This document shows positions 23,838-37,300 of a DNA stretch of 64,000 bases, piece by piece. Numbering within the stretch: the stretch's first letter is position 1; every line of letters begins with the position of its first letter. The notes under the pieces were generated by a model, which worked only from the letters and a program-made list of their open reading frames with translations, was not told the DNA's origin and searched no databases. A program made the position numbers and the translations under genes. Origin of the DNA: Chromera velia (Eukaryota; Sar; Chromeraceae); assembly GCA_018398765.1 (NCBI GenBank), contig JAHBMJ010003118.1, positions 1 through 64,000 of the forward strand, given 5' to 3'.

Positions 23838-23943
23838 CAACACAGTGACTCAACTACTCATGATATGATACTCAAATACTTACTAACTTGTTCTACTGGT
23901 AACTGGTCTGTCTTCTTAGCTGTCTTTTAGTCTTTTTAAAGCT

Positions 23944-24189
23944 AGTTGAAGTACAGGTGAAGGTGAAGTTAGGTAAGGTGAAGGTGTATATCAAGGTGTC
24001 ATAACAGGTAATGAATCTAATCTCGCATGCTATCCAAAACACAATATGCACAGAAATGATAAAACAATACATCCGCGTGATAATCGCTCGGTGTGGTGAT
24101 TATTCGCTGCATGCGTGCAACATGCGTATATGACACAAGCCCAGCCAAGCCCACGGCCCAATACACGGCACGGTATCTGTACTTCAACT
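23944..24189. repeat. Dispersed 230-bp repeat, copy 1 (with 13-bp inverted ends)
   Basis: It starts AGTTGAAGTACAG and ends CTGTACTTCAACT, a perfect 13-bp inverted terminal repeat. The body contains CTCGCATGCTATCC and AATACACGGCACGGTA. It is followed directly by copy 2. Confidence 0.75.
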
Positions 24190-24415
24190 AGAACTTAGAT
24201 AAGGTGAAGGTGTATGTCAAGGTGTCATGACAGGTAATGAATCCAATCTCGCATGCTATCCAAAGCACAATACGTACAGAAATGATAAAACAATACATCC
24301 GCGTGATAATTGCTTGGCGCGGCGATTATTCGCTGCATGTGTGCAACACGCGTACGTGACACAAGCCCGGCCAAGCCCGCGGCCCAATACACGGCACGGT
24401 ACCTGTACTTCAACT
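24190..24415. repeat. Dispersed 230-bp repeat, copy 2
   Basis: Tandem neighbour of copy 1. It begins AGAACTTAGATAAGGTGAAG and ends CTGTACTTCAACT. The left inverted end is replaced by AGAACTTAG, as in copy 3. Confidence 0.75.
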
Positions 24416-27400
24416 CCTCCCCTCGATCGTGTTGCCGAAGCAAAAACAAAACGTTGCAGAAAGAATACGCAAGACAACATGAGCGATACAACTCAGGATA
24501 AATTTCATTCCAGCAAAAACAACAATAAAAATGAAAATAGCCGCATGCTCTAACAGTGAGCTACAACAAAAAGAACGATTGCATGCTCTACCGATTGAGG
24601 TAGGAAGTCAAAAAGTTTCGTCAAAAGCAAAGACTTTCTGTATGTAACAGTTACATCATCAATCCAATCTGTTTTGATCTCCCCCCTGCTCTGTCCTCTT
24701 TTAGAAAAGAAAACCAGAAGTTTGTACTACAAATCAATTCAGTCCGAAAAGGAAACAGACTTGTGGAATCAATCAAAATGTGATGAACTCCTGAATGCAG
24801 ATGAGAAAATCTGGATTGATGAATGAATGAATGAATCAATAAATAAACGAATGAAAATAACTTGTATTGAATGAGATGAATCAGTCAGAGTGCGGAAGCG
24901 ATGACAGATGACTTACGTGCATCACCTACTTTCCTTTTGCAGAATTAAAGCAAACCAAAATTTAAATTGGTCGACAAAAAAAAAAAGTTGAATGTCATTG
25001 AACGTCTTTTCTTCTCAATCTTTATCGCGCTGCGCTTTCTTCTTTTCTTCCTTTGTCTGTCTTTTGCTATCGACATGCATATATGAGAAGAAAACCTTTT
25101 ATAAAAAGAAAAGAAGTGAAACAACCATCGAAAAGTGAAAGGACACTGTTCAGCTAGAATAAAGAGCAATCCGAGAAAAGAAAACGAATCACAAATCGGA
25201 TAGTCGAGTCAAACACATCATACAGACTGCACATCTTTGAAAAGAAAATAAGATGCAGTGAATTCTATGCAGTGAATCCAGAAGAAAAACAGAACTGCCG
25301 AATGAAAGCAAAAACGAATGATGCATTTTCATTTCTATCTTTCCGTTCCGGTTCCTTCTGTATGATGTGTCCTCTCTCTCTTCCCCATCTTCCCCCCTCT
25401 CTCTCTTCAATCCGCCCCATTCCCTCACGTTCCTGTGATTCCTTCTCAATCTACTACTCAGGTTGACTTGTTTGAAAAGAGAAGAGAAAAGCAAGAACTG
25501 CAAAGAGAAGGAGGAGAGAGAGAGAAAGAGAGAGCAATAAACAGTGGAACAAAGAGAAAACGCAAAAAAAAAATAATTTTGCTGTATGTGAAAAAGAAAC
25601 TTTCACCAAACATGTTCAGGCAATGCAAAAAGAATAAAGAAGAGAAAAGAAAACCTTTTCAATTGTTAAATTATTTCGTTCTTCTCTTTCCTCCTAGCCC
25701 TCTTTCTTTAGCACCCCCGCTCCCCCCCCCATTCTTTTCTCATTTCATTAGTCAAACGATGATCAAGAAAGAGAAAAGACAAGAAGAAGAACGTGAGAGA
25801 GCAAAGAAAGAAAGAGCGAGAGACGCCAGAAAGAAAAGAAAAAGAGAAAAAAATCAAACAAAAAGAAGAGTAAGACTCTGAATGAAAAGTGATGAGAGAA
25901 CGAAACATCGGCTACTCAAAAACGCAGTTATCTTCCGCTACCGCCACAACAAGTTACACAAAGACTAGATGCTCAGACTCACATAGTACAAAAAGAAAAA
26001 AACAGTTTGAGAAGAGAGGTCTCAAAAATGAATAAAAAAAAATAATTGGACGTTTACATACATCCATGTTTGTCTTTTTATTCTTGTGCATTGGGAAAGC
26101 GAATTCAAGCGGAATTCTTTTCCTTCCTTCTTTTCAGGCAGGGATCTGCTACTCCATCATCCCAGTCCTTACATGTATTCATCCCCCCCCCGGCCATCCG
26201 TTGCTGACAAGGTGGAAAAGGGATATTCACAAATTGACTGATTTGGATCTAAGGATGGGTGCAGAAGCTTAAGGCACTCGAAGTCCCCACAAAGCCTATA
26301 TAGAAGTCATCGAGTCCATCCGTTCACAAAACCCAGAAAACACAGCCAGACGAAATCGATACAACCAGGTACAGCATGCAGAGCAAGCACACCGCTCTGA
26401 AGGGTATGGCTACTGCCTCATGAATTGTCTTCATTCAACGGAATGTGGCCCGGCGACAGACTCATGAACGTGGGTGGGCAACCCCCGACACAGTGCACAT
26501 CTCAATCCAGACATGACCTATTTGCGTATCAGAGCACGTCCAGGCACTCACAAATCAAGAAACCATCCCATTCTCACTCAGGACGTCCATCTGGCACAGG
26601 CGAGAGGCACAGGCGAAACGGCACACTCCGCATAACACATAGAACGAAGGTCCACGATGATCAGAACTCCTTTCTTCTTCCTTTGGAAGACTTCACGCAG
26701 GGTTAGATGACAAGAAAACAAAACTAATGCAGACCTGTCTCCTGGTTTGTTCAGTCACCACTCATAAGTAGAATAGAACGTCGAAGACCAGGAAGAGACA
26801 GCACAGGCTGTTCACAGTGTCAACTGAGGGACGTAAAGAACCATGAAGGAGAGAGAAAGAGATAGATCAACACACCGTGGGAGGTCGTTTACGAGGTTTT
26901 CCTTTACTTGCGAAATAGATTCCAATCCCAACAAGAAGCTGCACTTGAAAGATCCACAGAGATACCTCTGCCAGTCATCCTTGACTGCTCAGAGGCGCTG
27001 TTGCAGAAGGTTGTCCAAACTGTCTCCTTTCCTTCACAACCAAAAGCCGCACACCAAAAGCCGCAATGCTTCATGAACTGTAGTCCACCCGACTCCTTCT
27101 CCTTCTGCAGATTAAGGGAAGACCCCTTTTAGGACCAGTTCTCCACTCCTGCTTGCGTCCGACGCGCACAAACAGACAGGTCGTTCACCTTGTCCATACA
27201 ATCAAACAGATTCATAGCAGCTGAGTACACAACTGCCAGGAGGGTTTCTATCACGAAAGCGAGAATATGATTGAAACGACCAGGCTGCGCAAACAGATGC
27301 GCTGCAAAGGACAGAGGAATGCCCTGAGGCTGCTTGAAGAGAAGGGGAGCGGTCCTCAGTCACAGAGAGAGAACTTCAAGATGAGGAAACATCGTAAACT

Positions 27401-27439
27401 GCAACACAGCAAGAGCAAGCACTGTAGGCTATTGACCAC
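24416..27439. other. Gene-free stretch between repeat copies
   Basis: About 25480-25880 is purine-rich on the plus strand (GAGAAAG-type sequence), giving Lys/Glu/Arg-rich open frames that look like base composition rather than genes. About 26100-27150 has more balanced composition and short open frames on both strands, but no splice-consistent exons or domains. I see no supportable gene. Confidence 0.4.
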
Positions 27440-27665
27440 AGAACTTAGGTAAGGTGAAGGTGTATGTTAAGGTGTTATGACAGGTAATAAATCCAATCTC
27501 GCATGCTATCCAAAGCACAATACGCACAGAAATGATAAAACAATACATCCGTGTGATAATCGCTCGGAGCGGCGATTATTCGCTGCATGCGTGCAACATG
27601 CGTACGTAATACAAGCCCGGCCAAGCCCACGGCCTAATACACGGCACGGTACCTGTACTTCAACT
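27440..27665. repeat. Dispersed 230-bp repeat, copy 3
   Basis: It begins AGAACTTAGGTAAGGTGAAG and ends CTGTACTTCAACT. It is near-identical to copy 2 about 3.2 kb away, with scattered transitions. Confidence 0.75.
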
Positions 27666-28084
27666 AAGCTTAACAAAAAGGCTTCAAGATACAAAGTGAC
27701 AAAGTCATTAAAGGGAGAAGAGAAACGCAGAATCTTCGTTTTTTCTAAATCTACCACACTAATATAAGTATAAATATTTGTAAGTATATATGATTTTCTA
27801 GTATACAGTATTACACAGTATACATATTATAATTAAAGAATGTTTCACGTACTTCTAACTTTAAAAATTGATCTAGAAATATCTAGAAATTCATACGTAC
27901 ACTCACTCAATTATTGGTGGATGTGTCAGATCGATCCGGAGATTCGAAAAAAACAGATATGAAGAAAAACATACATACATAGAAGTACAGATCAATTGGT
28001 GGTGATTTGATCTCATTGCAAACCCTTTGCAGCATACAGGAGGCCTTGACACCGGATCCTGGTTGGAAACCTGTGCGCTACTGG

Positions 28085-28170
28085 TAGTAGCTCGCATACG
28101 TGCTTCAGACTGACTGAGTATGCCATAGTAGTAGCTCGCATGCGTGCCTCAGACTGACTGAGTATGTTAA
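28085..28170. repeat. Tandem duplication of about 42 bp
   Basis: A unit containing AGTAGCTCGCATRCGTGC and TCAGACTGACTGAGTATG occurs twice in direct orientation with a few differences. It lies just downstream of the giant minus-strand gene. Confidence 0.7.
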
Positions 28171-28349
28171 ACAGACTGGCTGGGGGCCAGCACTTTGTCA
28201 CGGCTCCCCTGCCCTCACTTCTCTACTTCCCCACCCACCCACCCCTGGCCCAAGCTTTTTTGCCCCGGACAGGCCCCGCTGTTCTTTCTTTTTGCCTTCA
28301 GCCAAACAAGACTGCAGCAGCAACGGACCGTCGATATTCAAAACTTCCC

Positions 28350-31300
28350 TCACCCCCCGGCATCAGCAGCAGCTCCAGCGACTTGTGCATTACACAGAAG
28401 ACTAGAGGTTGAGATCATGACTTCTCTCATGCTCTCCTGCAGCTGTTCTGTCTCCTTGACCACCTCCAGAACCCTCTTTGTTCTCCCTTCCCTCACTGTG
28501 GGCCCTCCAACCTTTTCTAGGACAGACTCAAACTCCCGGAGCTTGTTCGTGCTAGATTGGGGAACGGGGCCTGATACAGTGGGGAGGGGGAGGATCTCAG
28601 GAAGCTCTGCACAGACAGCAGCAACCCCAGAGGAGACGTCACGGGACCGTCTCCTCATGTAAGCGAGACGGGCTTCGTCGGGCGTCCACGATCTGCCTCT
28701 TCCATTGAACCCACTACGGTTCACATGAGGAAGTGTGACGTCGTCCTTTGGATACACATGAGAGATCGAAGGGTCCAAATCCATCTCGGGATCCTCCCAA
28801 CTGACCTCTGAACCAGCCCTGATCCCCCTCCCCTCACGCGGTCGACCCTGGAGAGACAAGAGCTCCCCGTTAGGTCCCGAAATCGACCCCCCACTCTCCC
28901 TTCTGTTCCCACTCCCTCGTCGCCCCTGACGTCCCCCCAACTCTCCCGCCGTTGCTCTGGGAGGAGTGCGGATGGCCTCCATTGACGCAGCCACTTGTTG
29001 GAGGGCTGAGGGGTCCACTGAGGGAGGAGGCATGCGTCTCTGAGGGAGCTGTGGGTTGGGAGACGCTGAGGGAATCTGACTGGAAGTGACAGAAGGGTGG
29101 GAGGGGGGGGGAGCGGGTCTGTGTATGTTGGCAGGGGCGCGACTGTCTATAGGACGAGGACGGACTTCCCCGATGACGAATCTGGACTCCCTAGCAGGGG
29201 GAACGGCGGTTCTTCTTGCAGGGCCTGTGGAGATGGCGTTTCTCACAGGAGGGTCGGCTGAACGAACTCTCTGACTCGTTTTTTGTTTCTGTGCATCTTT
29301 TCGCTTCTGTCTGGTCATCCGTCTCTTTCTCCTTTCCTCTGCTTCGTCCGCAGGGAAGAGAAGAACTTCCGCCGAGCGAGAGCGGGTGAGAAAGACCGGA
29401 AGATTATGTGGGGGCTCTTCAGGTTTTCGGTTTTGGGGGAAAGGGGACAGAGAAGGAGGAACGCGCATCGAAATTGTCTGACTGGCGGCGTCGCGATACT
29501 TAGGGCCTGGAGGCACAGGCCCCGCCCCTGTTCTTCCGTCTCCTTCCCTCTCCTGCACATCCCCACCCTTTCTTTCTCTCCCCTCCCTTGCCCCCGACTC
29601 CTGCGGAAACGACCCCAACCGACCGACCGAATGACCTCCTCTAACAAACCCCCCTTCAACCCGTCTCTCTGGTCCCTTCATTTCTTCTCCCCCGTCTCCT
29701 GCAGATCTGTTCTGACGAGATTGAAGAAGGGAAAGGGAACGAGGGGGAACGCGAGTCTGAGGAAGACCAGACAGTCCGGATGTATTCAGAAGGCGGGCGT
29801 CTGGAGATGCACCCACCCCCAGGGCCTGTCTGAGGCTCTGCTGAGTCCTCAACAACGGATTTCCAACAGAAGAGCGAGACAGACCTAGATAGGAACGCTC
29901 ACTCTCACCCGGGGGGACTCCAACCCCCCCATGGCCGAATAGAGTCCCCACAGCATTCTGCAGAGGCTGACCGGATTGCCGGGACATTTCAGACTGTTCC
30001 CTTGCGGGACTGCCCTCACACAGATTCAAAAAGAACCTTCCGAACTGAGATCTGCTGTCAGCACGACTCCCTCTCGACACCCTCGACGACCCACCATCCG
30101 ATCCCTCCACAGCATTCCCCCCCCGTCTGTCAGCATTATTCGGCAGAGGGAAGGCAGACGCAGGGTTTGCTTGGGCTCTCAAAGCCCCAAAAGGAGTGCC
30201 CGACAGAGGATGCCACCCACCTCCTGGTGTGTCTGCATCCATCTGGGCAGACGGGCTGCTGTGCTGAAATGAAGAGTTCTGCTGACCCACCGGATGGCCA
30301 GACCGGAGTGAGGGGGAGCGGGGAGGGGGGGAAATGGAGGAGGCCCCCGATTGGCTCGGAATGTCCTCATTTTCCTCCTCTTCCTCGTCGCTGTGACCGG
30401 AGCGCTGAAGGAACGCTGGAAGTTGAAACTGTCCTTCTGCCTCCTCTGTCTCATCTTCCTGCCTTTCTTCACCCTCAACCCCCCCGTCTCTCTCCGCCTC
30501 TCTGTGGACAGGCAGAGACGGTTGACGAACGTCTCCTCGAACCACTCCTCCCATCTCTCCATGCACATTGTCCTCACCCGGTCTGGGAGACGAGGGGGCA
30601 GAGACCCCCCCACGGTTGTCAACTCCCTCCCCAACATCATGGAATGAAGAGTCGGAGTCGGAGTCTGAGGAGGCATCGCTCCCGTCTCCTTCCCCATCAC
30701 CTCCACCCCCAGCTGCTGCCCTCTGGAGAGGGGGTCCGGAAGGGCGGAGACGGAGAGACTCACCCTCCTCCTCTTGGACGGTTGCTTGGAGGGGCTGTTC
30801 TGCGGACGGCTCGGCAGATGGGATTGGGTTCTCGGTTCCCGTTGCAGCACGGGAAGGGGCAGAAAAGAGACGGGGGGGGGAAAGGGATCGACCTGCTTGT
30901 TGTCTTTGTGGGGGAGAGTTTTGGCTTCCATCCCTTCCCCCCATGCAACTCGCAGGGGTCTCATCAGCATCAGGTGCTTCAGAGGGATTTCTGCTCAGGA
31001 GACGCGCAGCCGGGCTATGCCACTTCGAGAAAAAACGGGCGACGCCGCTCAGAATCCCCCTACTGCCAGAGTCTCCCCCCGGGGAAACACCCCCACTTTG
31101 TATCGGGCTTTCACCCCCACCCTCAGAGCGGGGATTCTCAAGACGACCCTCACCTTTGTCCTCTTCCCCACTCACATCCCCTTCTCCTTCTGTTACTGAG
31201 GGCTCTTCCGCGATCTGAACCATCGAAACGGGGTTGGGAGAGGGAGACGATAGGTGAGAACAGGAACCGGGAGGAGAAACAGCTGCGTGCCTTGCGCTTG

Positions 31301-34300
31301 TGCGGACAACTCCAACACCCTCTCGCATTTGGGGGAGTTGAGTACGGGATCGGAACAACACTTGACTCTCTGTATTCCCTTCCTCTTCTTTCTCTTCTCC
31401 AACTTCTTCTTCTTCTTCCTCCGTGTCCTCCCACTCATCCTCTTCTCCTTCTCCCTCCTCTCCCTCCTCTTCCATCTCAGCAGAATCGGCCGAACCGTCA
31501 GACACGATATCGAGTACCGTCTCCTGAACAATTTCTTCCCCCTCTTCCTCACTTTCTCTTTCGTCATCGGCACCCCACATGTCTTCTTCCTCTTCCTGTG
31601 GGTTGTTGACGGCGAGAGGGATGCCTCGCTGCTGCGCCTCTTCATTCCCCCCTTCGTCTTCCTCTTGCTCGCTCTCTTCCTGATCAGTTGCCCTATCCTG
31701 ACCTCCTTCAATGGGACGGATATCGGCCTCTGCCTCTCCACCACTCTCCTCCTCGCTTTCTCCTTGCTGCTGCTGCAACTCAAATTCCTGCAGAGACAGG
31801 GCCCTCTCCTCTCCATCGTTGTAGCTCTCGGAAAAACCCTCATGCTCTGCCTCCTCTTCTTTTTCTTCTCTTTCTGCCTCTCTTTGCGTCTGTTCCGGGA
31901 CGCGGCGGGAGGGCGAGAAGAATCTGATCGCTCGGAACAGAGAGGGAGACTCAGACCGCGCCTGCCTCCCCCCCTCCCTGCCAGACTCAGACACCCCCCC
32001 GTCACCATTGACGGAAGCGGCCCTGTTGACACCCCTGCCACGCAGGAAGGGAGACAACAACAGACGCTGCACACGCTCCCGAATGCCCCCCACGCTGCCC
32101 GTGCTGGGAGCAGCAGGAGATGGAGGTGAGGTTTCTTGCCCCTCCCCTTCAACAACGCCTTCATTCTCACCATCAACTTCAACTGCCCCCCCTTCTTCAT
32201 GCAAGTGAGACGGAGACGCTGCCTCAGGAGAGACAGGAGGTGCAGGTGCAGGAAAGGAAGCAGAAGGACCCCTGAGGGGGGAGACGGAGGGACTGCGATT
32301 GTCTCCCGTCTCCTCTGGTGACCCGTATCTCCTGTCTCCTGATGCTCGGGGAGGGGAGACAATCGATGAGGGGGCTGCAGGAGGAGCGGAATCTCCGGCA
32401 GGGGGGGAAAGAGGGGGAGGAGTGTGAAGGGAGAAAGGGGGCGCCTGTCCTCTTCCTTCAGTTTCAGACACCTCTGAATTCTCCTCTGTTCCATCAACCC
32501 CCCTACATTCTTCTGCCATCTCATTTCTCTCAGACATCTGTTCACTCTCACTTTGCCCTTCTTTGTTTTCCTCTTCCACCAAACTTTCGCCCTCTTCCCC
32601 CCCAGAAAGACCGTTATGCGACCTCTCAAGACTCTCTTCGTCTGCCTCTCTTTCCGTCCCACCACTCTTCTCTTTTTGCTCTTCCGAGTTCTCCCCCGTT
32701 CCTCTTTCTTCCTCATTCTCGTCTGCTGGAGGTCTGGCATTCAGTGTCTTTTCTTCCTCCCTCCCATCAAGAGAACTCTTTTGCTCCGGCTGCTCGTCCT
32801 GGTTGGTCTCCGCTCGCTGAGGAGCCTGCTGACGAGACGGAAAGAAAAAGCGGAACACAGAGGGAGACGCAGACCGCTGCCTGCCCCCTCTTGTTGCGGA
32901 GTCCTCCACCCCTCCATCGTGAACGGCAGACGAAGTTTTGCTAACACCACGACCCCTGAAGGGAGACGCGAAGAGACGCTGCACACGCTCGCGAATCCCC
33001 CCTACGCTGTCGGGACTCGGCGCGACGGGAGACAGAGGGGATGCATCCATCGCCTCCCCGTCAACTGCACCTGCCTCCGCTTCTTCCTGCAGGCGGGATG
33101 GCCGACGCTCAGGAGAGACAAAAGGTGCAGCAAAGGAGGGAGAAGGGCCCCTGAGGGGGGAGATGGAAGGACTGCGATTGTCTCCCGTCTCCTCTGGTGA
33201 GCCATCTCTCCTGTCTCCCGATGCTCGGGGAGGGGAGACAATCGATGAAGGGGCTGCAGGAGGAGCGGAATCCCCGGCAGGAGGCGGTGAAAGAGGGGGA
33301 GGGGTGTGAATGGAGGAGAAGGGAATTTGTGGGGTCTCCTCAGAATCTCTGCTGCACTGTTTTTCCTCGTCGTTTACTCTGCGTTGATTCCCCTCGTTCG
33401 ATATCCCATCCTCCTCCTCCTCCTCCTCCTCGTCGTCTATCTCACCTCCCTCCTCCTCCTCTTCGGAAAGGCAGCTGCCCTGATCGCGTCGGAGGGAGTC
33501 CTCAGCGACTTGAGATTCGGATTGTACCTCTTCCTTCTCCCTCTCTCCTTCCATCCCCTCCTCTTCTGAGCCATTTTCGTCTCCCTCTTCCTCCCCGATT
33601 GACCCTCGGGGTTCATTTTCTCTTCTCTCACCACCCGATGCGGTGGCAAGAATTGGGGCTCCTCTTGGCAGTCCTTCCTCGTTCTGTTCGTGATTCTCTT
33701 CCTCTGACTGCCCTTCCTCCTCGTTATTTTCCTCAAGCGTTTGTTCTTCCCCTTCATTCTCTCCTTCTTGCTGCTGCTGCTGCAACTCGAATTCCTGCAA
33801 AGACATGGCCCTCTCCTCTCCATCGTTGTAGCTCTCGGAAAAACCCTCATGCTCTGCCCCCTCCTCTTCTTCTCTCTGTGGTTCCGGGACGCGGCGGGAT
33901 GGAGAGAAGAATCTGAGCGGCGCTCGGAACAAAGAGGGAGACTCAGACCTCGCCTGCCTCCCCCCCTCCTTGCCAGACTCAGACACCCCCCCGTCACCAT
34001 TGACGGAAGCAGTCCTGTTGACACCCCTGCCACGCTGGAAGGGAGACAACAACAGACGCCGCACACGATCCCGAATGCCCCCCACGCTGCCCATGCTGGG
34101 TGCAGCAGGAGACAGAGGCGAGGTTTCTTGCCCCTCCCCCTCAACAACGCCTTCATTTTTACCATCAACTTCAACTGCCCTTCCTTCATGCAAATTAGAC
34201 GAAGACGCAGCCTCGGGCGAGGCAGAAGGAGGAGCAGGAAAGGAAGGCAAAGGGCCCCTGAGGGGGGAGACGGAGGGACTGCGGTTGTCTCCCGTCTCCT

Positions 34301-37300
34301 CTGGTGTCCCGTCTCTCCTGTCTCCCGATGCTCGGGGAGGGGAGACAAAAGATGAGGGAGCTGCAGGAGGAGCGGAATCTCCGGCAGGGGGGGAAAGAGG
34401 AGGAGGAGTGTGAAGGGAGAAGGGAATCGCTTTGGGCGTTGGTGTCTGTTCCTCTTCATCTTCTTCCTCCTCTGTTTGCTGCTTGGAGGCATCTCCTCCC
34501 TCCTCTCCTTCTGACTGACTGACCCCTTCCTCTAGAATGCGGCGTTGGTGGGGAGACTGTTCTTCTGCGATGGGATGCTCTGACAGCTTTCTTTCCTGTT
34601 GATCGTCTCCTTCGTTCCCCGCTTCTCTCTCTTCCTCCATCTCCTCTACCTCACCCCTCCCGACTTCCTCACGATCTGTGACAGATGAAGAAGAAAACCG
34701 AGAACTCTCTTCTTCTTCTTCTGCCTCTGATGCTTTCAACGACTCGTCCAGGGAAGCAGAACTCCCCAGGTCACCGTCAGCTCTGGGCTGAGGGGCAGAG
34801 AAAGACTCAGAGGCCTGTTTTGAGGAATTCTCATTCTGTCCAGAAACCCTGTCAGCATCTCTTAGAGAGACGCCACTGAGGCATCTCTCTTGTTCCTCAC
34901 TCTTTTGACCTCTCTGCTCGTCTTCTTCAGAAGAGGGAGAAGACGAAGAAACAGAGTCGTTCTGTTCGTTCTCGTTTACCAATTCTCTCCCTCCCTCAGG
35001 CTCAATGCGAACTTCACTGACGCTCTCTGCCTCCTCCTCAGAAGAACACGAGGAGGAAGACGCCTTCTTTTGGCTCCCTTCATCCAAACTTGCCCCCCCA
35101 TCCTCCTCATTTTTTTGTGGTGGGCAGAGGCGGTTCAAAGGGACAGTCTGAGAGGGGGTGATTTCGCTTTCCTCTTCCTCGCTGCTCTCTTCCAATTCTC
35201 CCCGCCCCTCCCCTTCTTCTTCTTCGGCCTGGCTTTCAGAGGAAGAGGAATCTCCCTTCTCTGCTTCCTTCTTTCTCTGATCCGTCTCCTCTTCCCTTTG
35301 CCGTCTCGATTCAAATTCACCCAGGGAAAGAGCCGTCTCCTCTGCGTCGTCACAGCTTTCCAACGAACCCTCACTCTCATTCCCATCCAATTCTTCCCTC
35401 TCTGCCCTGCGGAAAGAAGTAAAAGAAAACAAGTCACGGAAATTTGGTGCGGAGGCAGAGCGACCCTGACTTCCTCTTCCTCTCTCACGCCCTCCCTCCC
35501 TTTCCTCGCCCTCCACGCCTTCTGACGTGCTTCGGCCCAGACCCCCAAAACCACTCCGACCCCGCGCGCCTCCAAAGGAAGCGAACAACTGCCGGAACAG
35601 CCCTGCCTCCTGCGAGCCCTCCTCTCCGTTCTGCGACAAGGGGGAAGGAAGAGTGTCAGCTTCCTGACAACTCCCTGCTGAATCTTCTGCTGCATTTGAA
35701 TCCCGAACGGGGCGTTGGGGGGATGGGACTGCCTGCCCCTCTCCTGCAGCGTCTTCTCTCTCGGACACTGCCGACCCTTCGGACCCCGCTGCGTCCTCCA
35801 CAACCTCATCACTGGGAGTGGAAACGTCGGATTCGGAGCTGTCGGTGGCATCACGCAGGGGGGCAGGATTCTGTTGCGGGGGTGCTGGGAGATCCGTTTC
35901 CTCTGCAGGTAGACTTTCTGCATTCCCCCCCTCTGTATTCGGGGGGGAAGGGACTCCACGATTCTGCCGAGACGGAGAGGAGGGAGCAGGGACAGAAGCT
36001 GAGCGGATCTGCCGCGAGGCGGGTGATGCTCCACGACTGTCATTGGCAGTGGATCGGTTCAGCCTTTCTTCTATCTGCCTGGCAAGAAGGGCCACGCGAC
36101 TTCCCTCTCGCTTGGGACTCTGTGATGAATCTGCAACCCTAAAGGGGGGAGGGAAGCGGTTCGGTGACAGAGTGCCCGGATGATTCGGAGACGAGACGGG
36201 GGGATTGTCGTCAGAAGGAGAGGCCTGAAGAGAGGCTCTTCCTCTTTGTCCTTGGGAGCGGAGGTTGGGGGATGGAGACGATGCGGAGGGAGGCTGGGCA
36301 CTGGATGATGAAGCTGCTTCGACTCCCTGTCTGAAGGGAGAGGGAGCATTTGATGCAGCATCCGATGCATCTTCAGCGCTGCGCTTACTCCCCCTGACTG
36401 TTGGTGACACGGTCCCATCATCGTCCCGTTCGTGTGCCCTGACAGGCGACACGGAGGCGCTGCGTCGGTCTCTCTGTGTGGACACGCGAGAAGACGGAGA
36501 CTGTCCTCCTCGTCCCCCGTCAGACAGCAGGGGATTCACTGGAACAGAGCTGCTGCGTGTGGGGCGAGGCTGAGTGCGAACAGCGTTGGTCTCCTCGAAG
36601 AATTTGGTGAGTTTGGCGACTGTGCCCGCTTTGTTGAGAGGAGATCGGGGAGGGGGGCTGTTGGAAGCTTTAGAAGGTGAGTTGACAGAGGAGGAGTGAG
36701 GTGACAGAGGGGGTGGGGGGGGCGGGGGGGCCATCTGCCCGCTGGGGGATGCAGCCAGAGAAGACGGCGCTCTGGAAGCAGAAGGAGAAGAGGGTCTCTT
36801 CCCCCGCTGGGTTTCGGTGTCTTTGCCTTCCCCTCTCTGGCCTCTTGCCTCCTGCTCTCTTGGTCCTGTGCCAACTTCTGCTGGAGGCATCTCCCCGTTC
36901 GGGATGGATCGGCGGACCCGTGCAGGGGATAGGCCCTGCAAAGCAAATTGCTCAAGGTCAGCTTCCAGGTCCCCTGAGGACGTCATCTGCCTGAGTGGAG
37001 GAGACAGAGAGGCGCTCCGACGCTGTGGAGAGGAAGTGTGTGATGTGGGGGCGCGGACGTCCATGGCAGAGACGGACCTCTCCATGTTGGCGCTGCCCTG
37101 AGTGGAGTGGAAAGGGAAACCTTCAAAGCTCTGTCGGTTCAGATTGGCCCCCCTGGTCGCTCTCGAGGGGCTATCTGCCGATCCTGGAGAGGACTTGAAC
37201 TGATTTCTCAGTGCAGACACTCTCCTCATGGCCCCCCCCTGCTGTCCTTGGCTTGACGCAGAGGCAGAGGGAGTGTTCTGCAGAAGGGACGAGAGAGACG

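Noticed and set aside
25435-25881. 148-aa Lys/Glu/Arg-rich plus-strand frame
   Set aside because: Purine-rich DNA giving low-complexity translation; no splice consistency or domain.
29976-36994. Many long plus-strand and alternative minus-strand frames opposite the giant exon, up to 535 aa
   Set aside because: Shadow frames of the 8.9-kb GC-rich, repetitive coding exon; they have no splice or domain support.
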